Source: an uncultured Treponema sp.
GTDB lineage: Bacteria > Spirochaetota > Spirochaetia > Treponematales > Treponemataceae
Assembly (NCBI GenBank): GCA_910584475.1
Contig: CAJUBD010000004.1
Location: 1 to 64,000, forward strand
Length of the DNA: 64,000 nt
Reading direction: 5' to 3'
Position numbers and translations under genes: made by a program. Position 1 is the stretch's first letter, and every line of letters starts with the position of its first letter. The notes under the pieces were generated by a model. It worked only from the letters and a program-made list of their open reading frames with translations, did no database searches and was not told the origin of the DNA. This document shows positions 51,241 to 58,749 of this stretch, one piece after another.

Positions 51241-52763
51241 ATGTTCAAACTTTTGATTTGCGACGACGAGCAGCCTATTCGTTCAGGGCTTGCAAAGATT
51301 ATCGACTGGCGGAAACTTGGCTTTGAACTTTGTGGCGAAGCCGAAGACGGAAACGAGGCTTTGGAAAAAATCTTGAAGTTGAAGCCGGACTTGGTTATGC
51401 TTGACATTCGGATGCCTGGACTTTCTGGCGTTGAAGTGCTCAAGGAAACTTACAAAAAAAATCTTTCCGCCGAAAAGAGGCCGCATTTTTTGATTTTGAG
51501 CGGATTCAGCGAATTCGAGTACGCGCAGCAGGCAATGAACTATGGCGCGACAGGGTATTTTGTAAAACCTGTTGACGAGGACTTGCTTGAAGAAAAGGTT
51601 CGTGAAATTGCCGCTCGCTTGAACAAGGCGCGCGATGATTTGGAAAACATAAACATTCCTCACAAATTTTCGCAGATGTTTTTGCACGGCTCGGTGGAAA
51701 AATCCTTTGGTGAAAATGCCGACACTCAGAGCGACTATCAGGTCGCGATCATTTCGGCGTTTTATTCTGGAATTGAAATTAAAAAAATTGAGGCGAAGGC
51801 AAAAAATATTTTTGATGCGGACAAAACCTTCTTGATAAAGCAGGAAAACCAAATCGTCGTCGTGTTCAAGGATTGCAGCGAACTTTTCGTAAAGTACATG
51901 CTCGAACGCCTTGCTTCTTTTATGGGCGAGGGCACGAACATTGTTGCAGGTCCGCGCGGAAAAGGGCTTGCCGCGGCGCTCGATTCTTTTTTAGCGGCGC
52001 AAAAATGTTTGCCGAGGTTTTTTTATGAAGCGGGCAAAAAGTTTATTTTGGCAAGCGGCGAGGAAAATGCGGCGGACGAAAAATATGGCAGTGCCGAAAC
52101 TCGCGCGGAAGTAAAGCCGCTCAAAGATGAAATCCCACAAATCTTGTTTTGCATTGAAACTTACGACAGGAAGAATGTTGCGGAAATCTTTTTGCGCTAT
52201 GAGGAAAATCGCAAATCCGCTACCCCCCCCCGTATGCGCCCGAGAATGTGCGCGCGGAACTCATCGCGTTTGTCATAGAATTGCAGAACGCGCTCCATCA
52301 AAAATATCCCGAACGCGAATTTCCAAAAGAATCGGCGTTTGATTTGGTTCCGAAAATTATGGGCGAGCGGCGTTTTGTGGGCGCATTCGCCATCGTGCGG
52401 AAATTTACGTTTGACTTTTTGGAACTGTTCAACACGAATACCAACACCTCTATGATTACGAAAATGATTCAATACATCAAGGCGAACTATGCCGATGATT
52501 TGAAATTGAAATCGCTCGGGCAACAGTTTTTCTGTAACAGCGCATATCTTGGCAAAAAATTCAAAGAGATGACCGGCGAATCGTTCAACGTGTTTTTGGA
52601 CAAAGTGCGAATCGATGAGGCGAAGAGAATGCTTTCCGAAACGGAATTGAAGGTCTATCAAATTTCAAAGTTGGTGGGCTATTGCAATACCGATTATTTT
52701 TTCATCAAATTCAAAAAGTATACGGGAATGACGCCGAAAGACTATCAAAAAAAAATCAAGTAA
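51241..52763 (+). CDS. YesN-type AraC response regulator, split at a C9 tract
   Basis: The N-terminal frame (51241-52278) begins with a receiver domain, FKLLICDDEQPIRSG, phospho-acceptor Asp in DLVMLDIRMPG (about 54), and YFVKPVDEDL. The second frame (from about 52248) ends with an AraC DNA-binding domain: KLKSLGQQFFCNSAYLGKKFKEMTG, then YQISKLVGYCNTDYFFIKFKKYTGMTP. They are broken at nine C (52223-52231); seven or ten C would give one protein of about 506-508 residues. GGAGG precedes the ATG, 16 bases after the kinase. The likely target is the divergent glycan locus. Confidence 0.85.
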
Positions 52764-52818
52764 ATTTCAAAAATTATTGCAGTTTTTTTATTTTGTATGG
52801 TGTGTTATCATTTCTGAT

Positions 52819-53769
52819 ATGAAAGACAATGATACAGTTCTAACCGAAAAATCAAAATCGCGGTGGAAGCAAATTTGCGAGCAAAAATATCTGTTCTTGC
52901 TTTCAGTTCCGTTCGTGATTTGGCTGATTGTTTTTGCATACGTTCCGCTTGCCGGCTGGATTATGGCGTTTCAGGACTACAAGCCGAACTTGGGCATACT
53001 TGGTTCGAAATGGGTGGGATTCAAGCATTTTATCCGAATGTTCGCCGACCCTTTGCTTGCGCCAAAGTTCGCCCAAGTTTTGCGGAACACGCTCGGAATG
53101 AGTTTTATGGGACTCGTTTTTGGATTCGTGTTTCCGATTGCTTTCGCAATTTTGCTGAATGAAGTGCGCGAGGTAAAGTTCAAAAAATTCGTACAGACTG
53201 TTTCATATATTCCGCACTTTGTTTCATGGGTAATAATTGCCAACATAATTTCTTCCGCGCTTTCGCCGTCTGGCATGATAAATGAAGCTCTCTTGTATTT
53301 TGGTTTTATCAAAACGCCGTACCGCTTCATGGAGCAGACAAAGCTCTTTTGGTGGATCGTCGTGATTTCTGATATTTGGAAGGAAACGGGATGGAACGCT
53401 ATCATTTATATTGCGGCCATCGCGGGCATCGACCAGCAACTGTACGAGGCGGCGGTGGTCGATGGCTGCAACCGTTGGCAAAAGATTTGGCATGTCACGC
53501 TTCCGGGAATCCGAAGCACAATCGTTACTTTGCTCATAATCAATATTGGAAACATAATCAACATCGGTTTTGAAAAGCAGTGGCTTTTGAGCAATCCTGT
53601 TGTCGCGCCAGTCGCCACGGTTTTGGACAAGTACATCATCGACTTTGGTATTTCAAATTTCAATTTCAGTTACGGAACGGCGTTGGGCATTTTCAAGTCG
53701 GTTGTCAGCATCACATTGCTTTTCCTCGCGAACAAGACTGCGAAGAAATTTGACAGCGAGATTATGTGA
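52819..53769 (+). CDS. ABC sugar permease, LplB type
   Basis: A 316-residue inner-membrane permease of the CUT1 carbohydrate family, with six membrane segments (about 25-45, 90-110, 122-142, 180-200, 228-250, 280-300) and the EAA loop EAAVVDGCNRWQKIWHVTLP near 219. Together with the next permease and the binding protein it should import oligosaccharides. The ATG at 52819 is chosen over an upstream TTG; no Shine-Dalgarno is present, but TATCAT ends 7 bases before it, so it may be leaderless from an internal promoter. No ATPase gene is nearby. Confidence 0.9.
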   Translation: MKDNDTVLTEKSKSRWKQICEQKYLFLLSVPFVIWLIVFAYVPLAGWIMAFQDYKPNLGILGSKWVGFKHFIRMFADPLLAPKFAQVLRNTLGMSFMGLVFGFVFPIAFAILLNEVREVKFKKFVQTVSYIPHFVSWVIIANIISSALSPSGMINEALLYFGFIKTPYRFMEQTKLFWWIVVISDIWKETGWNAIIYIAAIAGIDQQLYEAAVVDGCNRWQKIWHVTLPGIRSTIVTLLIINIGNIINIGFEKQWLLSNPVVAPVATVLDKYIIDFGISNFNFSYGTALGIFKSVVSITLLFLANKTAKKFDSEIM

Positions 53770-53790
53770 TTTAGGAGAATAGGGGAAGAT

Positions 53791-54672
53791 ATGAAGTCGA
53801 AGAAATCTGGAGATTTATTGATAAACATTATAATGGTTTTCGTCGTGGTGATAACGCTTTATCCGTTTTTAAATGTTTTGGCAAAATCATTTAATGATCC
53901 GATTGACACGGTGAAAGGCGGCATCACGATTTATCCGCGCGCTTTTACGTTGCAAAACTACAAGGACTTGTTCGCCGCGGGAAGCAATCTTGTGCGCGCG
54001 TTTTGGAATTCGATTCTGCGCACTGTGATTGGCGCGGTCTTGGGACCGCTGTGTTGCGCTATGTTCGCATATCCGTTGAGCCGAAAGGATTTTATATGCA
54101 ACAAGATTTTTTTGCGCATGCTGATTATCACGATGTATGTTTCAGGCGGTTTGATTCCGTCTTACTTGCTCATCCGAAATTTGCATTTGATGAATTCATT
54201 TTGGGTTTACATACTTCCGTCGCTCATCAGCGCGTACAACATCGTTTTGATTCGCTCGTTTATGCTGAATATGCCGCAAGCGATGAGCGAGTCTGCCCGA
54301 ATTGACGGCGCGAACGATTTGATTATTTTTTTCCGAATTGTGTTGCCGCTTTGTAAGCCTGTCATAGCGACTGTAATGCTTTACGCCGCCGTTGCCCAAT
54401 GGAACGACTGGTTTTCCACTTACATCTATATGACTGGGCAGGCGAAGAACACGCTCAGCACGCTACAATTTGAATTGATGAAAATTTTGGACAGCGTGAA
54501 TACGGGCGGCGCGGTCGATATCCATTCCGAAAGTTTGAAGATGGCGCAGCGCAGTCCCGAAGCCATAAAGATGGCGATTACGGTTGTGTGTACCGTGCCG
54601 ATTTTGGTGGTCTATCCGTTCGTGCAAAAATATTTTGTGAGCGGCATTATGCTCGGCGCAGTAAAAGAGTAG
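53791..54672 (+). CDS. ABC sugar permease, YtcP type
   Basis: A 293-residue partner permease with six membrane segments and the EAA-like loop ESARIDGANDLIIFFRIVLPLCKPV (about 169-193). A typical LplB/YtcP pair member. These systems usually share one housekeeping ATPase (MsmX type) encoded elsewhere. GGGGAAG lies before the ATG; 21 bases separate it from the first permease. Confidence 0.9.
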   Translation: MKSKKSGDLLINIIMVFVVVITLYPFLNVLAKSFNDPIDTVKGGITIYPRAFTLQNYKDLFAAGSNLVRAFWNSILRTVIGAVLGPLCCAMFAYPLSRKDFICNKIFLRMLIITMYVSGGLIPSYLLIRNLHLMNSFWVYILPSLISAYNIVLIRSFMLNMPQAMSESARIDGANDLIIFFRIVLPLCKPVIATVMLYAAVAQWNDWFSTYIYMTGQAKNTLSTLQFELMKILDSVNTGGAVDIHSESLKMAQRSPEAIKMAITVVCTVPILVVYPFVQKYFVSGIMLGAVKE

Positions 54673-54703
54673 TTGATATATAGCATTTGAAAGGAGTCGC
54701 TTT

Positions 54704-56344
54704 ATGAAAAGAATTTGTTTGTTGGCGGCAAGCGTTTTGCTTGCATCGAGTTTGATTTCTTGTGGCGGAAAAAAATCGGCCGAAACTTCCAACGGCGAAA
54801 TTACATTCTCGTTCTTCACTTCTGATGCCACTGAAGATATGCCGTTCACCGATCCGATTGCGTTGGAAATAAAAAAGCGCACGGGTGTGACGCTTGAAAT
54901 TGACCATCCGGTTGCCGGAGATGCGCAGGCAATTCCGCTGATGATGGCTTCGGGCGCATATCCCGATTTGATTTACGCGAAAGGCGAATTGACCAAACTC
55001 ATCGACGCGGGCGCGGTAATTCCGCTTGACGACTATATCGAAAAATATGGCGACAATATGAAAAAACTTTACGGCGATGAGCTGGTAAAATTGCGCAATT
55101 CGCTCGATGATCCTCACATCTACAGCATGGGCACTTACGGCATAAAGACTCGGCTTTACGAAACCACTGGCACGATGCAAATTCAGCATGCGGTTTTGAA
55201 AGAACTTGGCTATCCCGAAATCAAAACGCTCGACGAATACGCTGACGCGATTCGCACTTATATGGAAAAGTATCCAGAAATCAACGGGCAAAAGACAATT
55301 GGACTTTCGCTGCTCATCGACACTTGGCAGTGGATGATTGACTTGGCGAATCCCGGAAACTTTGTCATCGGCTATCCCGATGACGGTCAGTGGATTGTCG
55401 ACAAGGATACGCTTAAAGCGCAGTACAAATTTCTTCACCCTGAGATTTACAAATTCTACAAATGGCTCAACCAGATGAACGAGGAAGGAATTCTCGACCC
55501 CGAATCGTTCACGCAAAAAGAAGACATTTGGCGCGCGAAAATCGCTTCTGGTCGCGTGCTTGGAATTTCGTATCCAACTTGGGGCTACGGCGAGGCGCGC
55601 ACTTCTCTTATACAAAACGGAATGGAAGACCGCACTTACGCCTATTTGAGTGTTACGGCCGGTCCTGAGTACAAAGACCCTTCGCTCAAAGATTTTGGTT
55701 ATTCGGGTGGCTGGGGCATCGCGATTTCTTCGACATGTAAAGATCCTGTGCGCGCGTTCAAATTCCTTGACTGGATGTGCAGCGAAGAAGCGCAGATTTT
55801 GACTAACTGGGGCATTGAAGGCGTGAACTACGAAATAGGCGAGGACGGAAAACGCCATCGCCTTGCTTCCGACATTGCGATGTCCAAAAGCGATCCCGAC
55901 TATGCGAAGAAAACAGGACTCGGTCGATGGGCTTATCCTTTCCCGCAGGCGGGCAACGCCGCGCTTGATTCTAACGGTGAACTTTTTACGCCAAACTCTC
56001 GCGAAGCGATTGCGGAAAACTATCTCGATGTCGAGCGGGAGACGCTCGCGGCTTATGGAGCAGAAATGTGGACCGACCTTTTTCCGCAGCCCGAAGAACT
56101 CGGCGTTTCAAAGCATGGCGCGTGTTGGCAATATGCGCTTACGCCTGATATGAACGAAAGAATTTCTGTCGCTGATGAGTACGCAAAGACTACGCTCGCA
56201 AAAATTGTGCTTGGCTCTCCGCAGAACTTTGACAAGGAATGGGACAAGATGCAAGCGGATTTAAAGAAGATGGGACTTGAACAGGCTGGTGACGTGCTCA
56301 GCCAAATGATTGCCGACAAGATAAAATTGTGGTCACAAAAATAA
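54704..56344 (+). CDS. ABC sugar-binding lipoprotein (family 1, LipO-like)
   Basis: A 546-residue solute-binding protein. The lipoprotein signal MKRICLLAASVLLASSLISC has lipobox LISC at residue 20, followed by GGKKSAETS. The mature protein has the family 1 fold with DLIYAKGELTKLIDAG, IPLDDYIEKYGDN and YPTWGYGEARTS-type segments and a late GWGIAISSTCKDPVRAFKFLDWM. It would deliver xyloglucan-derived oligosaccharides to the permeases (inference from context). Shine-Dalgarno AAAGGAG. It is followed by a terminator-like P1 hairpin. Confidence 0.9.
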   Translation: MKRICLLAASVLLASSLISCGGKKSAETSNGEITFSFFTSDATEDMPFTDPIALEIKKRTGVTLEIDHPVAGDAQAIPLMMASGAYPDLIYAKGELTKLIDAGAVIPLDDYIEKYGDNMKKLYGDELVKLRNSLDDPHIYSMGTYGIKTRLYETTGTMQIQHAVLKELGYPEIKTLDEYADAIRTYMEKYPEINGQKTIGLSLLIDTWQWMIDLANPGNFVIGYPDDGQWIVDKDTLKAQYKFLHPEIYKFYKWLNQMNEEGILDPESFTQKEDIWRAKIASGRVLGISYPTWGYGEARTSLIQNGMEDRTYAYLSVTAGPEYKDPSLKDFGYSGGWGIAISSTCKDPVRAFKFLDWMCSEEAQILTNWGIEGVNYEIGEDGKRHRLASDIAMSKSDPDYAKKTGLGRWAYPFPQAGNAALDSNGELFTPNSREAIAENYLDVERETLAAYGAEMWTDLFPQPEELGVSKHGACWQYALTPDMNERISVADEYAKTTLAKIVLGSPQNFDKEWDKMQADLKKMGLEQAGDVLSQMIADKIKLWSQK

Positions 56345-56512
56345 GGCGGTGTATGAAAAAAGCAGCATAAATAGTGCGGCCTTTTTCAACTTCAAGTTTG
56401 CGTTGCAAACTTGTTATATATTGTGCGTGTCGCAACAAGTTGCTTAACGCGCACGCTAAAAAGCCAATCGCGATTTTTCAAAATCGCTCTTGACTTTTTT
56501 ATAGAGGAATCA
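56345..56512 (+). repeat. Structured element between the binding protein and GH42
   Basis: AGGCGG, then P1 GAAAAAAGC...GCCTTTTTC (terminator-like), P2 AAGTTTGC-gtt-GCAAACTT, linker TATATATTG, P3 GTGCG-tgtcgcaacaagttgcttaacg-CGCAC, P4 AAAAAGCCAA/TTGACTTTTT with inner GCGATTTT/AAAATCGC, then AGAGG and the ATG. A five-codon ORF (56353-56370) begins in P1. Confidence 0.65.
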
Positions 56513-58558
56513 ATGATTGGAAATTCTTCGATAAAAAAAATTCTCTTCGGCGGCGACTATAATCCCGAACAGTGGGATGCGGAGAACAGAAAAATCGAAA
56601 TGGAACTTCTTCTAAAGGCGGGCGTTGACATCGTTACGCTGAATGTTTTCAGTTGGGCGCGGATTCAGCCTTCTGAAGATGAATACGATTTTTCCGATCT
56701 TGATTCCATAGTGGAAATGGTGAGCCGGCGCGGAATGAAAATCTGCATGGCCACCGCTACCGCCGCGCACCCCGCATGGATGGCAAAACGCCATCCCGAC
56801 ATTTTGCGCGTTGACATCGACGGACGCAAGCATTTGTTTGGTGCGCGACACAATTCGTGTCCGACAAGTCCGACATATAGAAAGTACGCGCCGCGTCTTG
56901 CAAAAAAAATTGCCGAGCGATACGGCGCGAACAAGAATGTCGTCGCTTGGCATATTTCCAACGAATACGGCGGGCTTTGTTATTGCGAAAATTGTGCCGC
57001 CGCTTTTCGCGCGTGGCTTTCCAAAAAATACGGCTCGCTTGAAAATCTCAACCGCGCTTGGAACACGGCGTTTTGGGGACACACTTATTACGATTGGAAC
57101 GAGATTCAAGTTTCGTCAAATTTGAGCGAGGAGTGGGGAGGCTGCCACACGACTTGTCAAATCCAAACGATTGACTATCATCGTTTCCAGTCTGATATGC
57201 TTTTGGAATGTTTTTGTCTTGAACGCGATGCGATTTTTGAAGTGACGCGCGAGATTCCCGTTACGACAAATATGATGGGAACTTACCCTGAGCTCGACTA
57301 TCACAAATGGGCAAAGGAAATGGATTTCGTTTCGTGGGACAATTACCCTTCGCCCGACGCGCCATATACGCGCGCAGCATTCAACCATGAAGTGATGCGC
57401 GGCTGCAAGTTGGAGAAGCCGTTTTGCCTTATGGAACAAACGCCGAGCGTCACGAACTGGCAACCTTACAATTCCTTAAAGCGGCCGGGAGTTATGCGGC
57501 TTTGGTCGTATCAGGCTTTGGCGCATGGAAGCGATACTGTAATGTTCTTTCAGATGAGGCGAAGCCGAGGTTGCTGCGAAAAACTTCACGGCGCAATAAT
57601 CGACCATTATCCTAGTAGCGAGACGCGGGTTTTCAAAGAAGCGTCCGCGCTTGGTGCGGAACTCAATAAAATTGGCGGCGCATTCTTAGGCTCTCTGCAA
57701 AAAAACAAAGTTGCCGTCATATTCGACTGGAATTCGCAATGGGGCGTAACTTATAGCGCAGGTCCTTCGGTGGACTTCAAATATGCCGACGAGGTTTTCA
57801 AATATTATGACGCGCTTGCAAGGATGAACATCGGAGTTGACGTAATCGCGCCTGAAGAAAGTCTTGCGTCTTACGATATAGTCTTCGCGCCCGCGCTCTA
57901 TATGGTTTCCGATGATTTCGCCGCTCGCGCTGAAAAGTTTGTGGCGGAAGGCGGCATTTTCCTTGTCACGACGATGAGCGGCTTGGCAGATGAAAACGAC
58001 TTGATCACCACCGAAGGTTATCCCGGAAAATTGCGGCGCTTGTGCGGCATTTGGGCGGAAGAAACGGACGCGCTTCTTCCCAATCAAAAAAATTCTTTCG
58101 TAATAAAAGACGGCGCGCTCAAAGGAGAATGCGAAGCTACAATTCTTTGCGACATCGTTCATGCGGAAGGTGCGCAAGTGGTCGCCACTTATGGAAGCGA
58201 CTTTTATGCCGGAACGCCTTGCGTCACGAAAAATAAATTCGGAAAAGGCGAAGCGTGGTATGTGGCATCGTGCTTTGGCGAACGCTCGCCGCTTTTGCAA
58301 AAAATCGTTTTGCATCTTGCACAGCAAAAAGGAATCGAGCAAATTGCCGCGCCAGTCGAAGGCGTTGAGATTACGAAGCGCGTTCGATTGGACGGAACGC
58401 AATTCGTTTTCGCGCTCAATCACAGCGCACTGCAAAAGGAAATCGCGTTAGTATTTAATGGGATTGATATTATTTCGCAAAAAGAAATTCACGCGGGAGA
58501 AAATCTTCTGCTAGAGGCGAATGGCGTTGCGATTATAAAAATGAATTCAAACTTATAG
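56513..58558 (+). CDS. GH42 beta-galactosidase
   Basis: A 681-residue cytoplasmic beta-galactosidase. It opens with FGGDYNPEQWD, has the acid/base Glu in WHISNEYGG (about 150), the Cys cluster GGLCYCENC that can bind zinc, WDNYP, and the nucleophile Glu in FCLMEQTPS (about 310), then a flavodoxin-like trimerisation domain (from about 390). It would remove galactose from xyloglucan side chains. AGAGG lies before the ATG at 56513. An open frame continues 34 codons upstream through the structured element but has no initiation signal. Confidence 0.92.
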   Translation: MIGNSSIKKILFGGDYNPEQWDAENRKIEMELLLKAGVDIVTLNVFSWARIQPSEDEYDFSDLDSIVEMVSRRGMKICMATATAAHPAWMAKRHPDILRVDIDGRKHLFGARHNSCPTSPTYRKYAPRLAKKIAERYGANKNVVAWHISNEYGGLCYCENCAAAFRAWLSKKYGSLENLNRAWNTAFWGHTYYDWNEIQVSSNLSEEWGGCHTTCQIQTIDYHRFQSDMLLECFCLERDAIFEVTREIPVTTNMMGTYPELDYHKWAKEMDFVSWDNYPSPDAPYTRAAFNHEVMRGCKLEKPFCLMEQTPSVTNWQPYNSLKRPGVMRLWSYQALAHGSDTVMFFQMRRSRGCCEKLHGAIIDHYPSSETRVFKEASALGAELNKIGGAFLGSLQKNKVAVIFDWNSQWGVTYSAGPSVDFKYADEVFKYYDALARMNIGVDVIAPEESLASYDIVFAPALYMVSDDFAARAEKFVAEGGIFLVTTMSGLADENDLITTEGYPGKLRRLCGIWAEETDALLPNQKNSFVIKDGALKGECEATILCDIVHAEGAQVVATYGSDFYAGTPCVTKNKFGKGEAWYVASCFGERSPLLQKIVLHLAQQKGIEQIAAPVEGVEITKRVRLDGTQFVFALNHSALQKEIALVFNGIDIISQKEIHAGENLLLEANGVAIIKMNSNL

Positions 58559-58749
58559 AAGGAGGTATGAAAAAAAGCCGCGCAAGTATTGCGACTTTTT
58601 TCAGCTAAAGTTTACGTTGTAAACTTTGTCATATACTTTTGCGCATCGCAACAAGTTGCTTAATGCGCACACTGAAAAGTCAATCATCAAAGCCGCAATC
58701 CTTTGGATTGCAAAACTTTCTTTTTGACTTTTTAATTTAGGAGAATTCT
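58559..58749 (+). repeat. Structured element between GH42 and GH74
   Basis: AAGGAGGT, P1 GAAAAAAAGCCGC...GCGACTTTTTTC, P2 AAAGTTTAC-gtt-GTAAACTTT (58607-58627), linker CATATACTT, P3 TGCGCA...AATGCGCA, P4 AAAAGTCAA (58675-58683) with TTGACTTTT (58724-58732) around GCAATC/GATTGC, then AGGAG. Compared with the GH42 copy, P2 swaps G-C pairs for A-T pairs and stays perfectly paired. A 13-codon ORF (58567-58608) starts in P1. Confidence 0.65.

Noticed and set aside
54647..55858. Minus-strand ORF of 403 codons opposite the binding protein gene
   Set aside because: Shadow of the solute-binding lipoprotein; low-complexity composition and no signals.
56411..56512. N-terminal extension of GH42 through the leader (and similar ones for the MBL gene at 28336 and esterase at 37737)
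   Set aside because: The frames are open but lack initiation signals, while each downstream ATG has a good Shine-Dalgarno; family alignments start at those ATGs.
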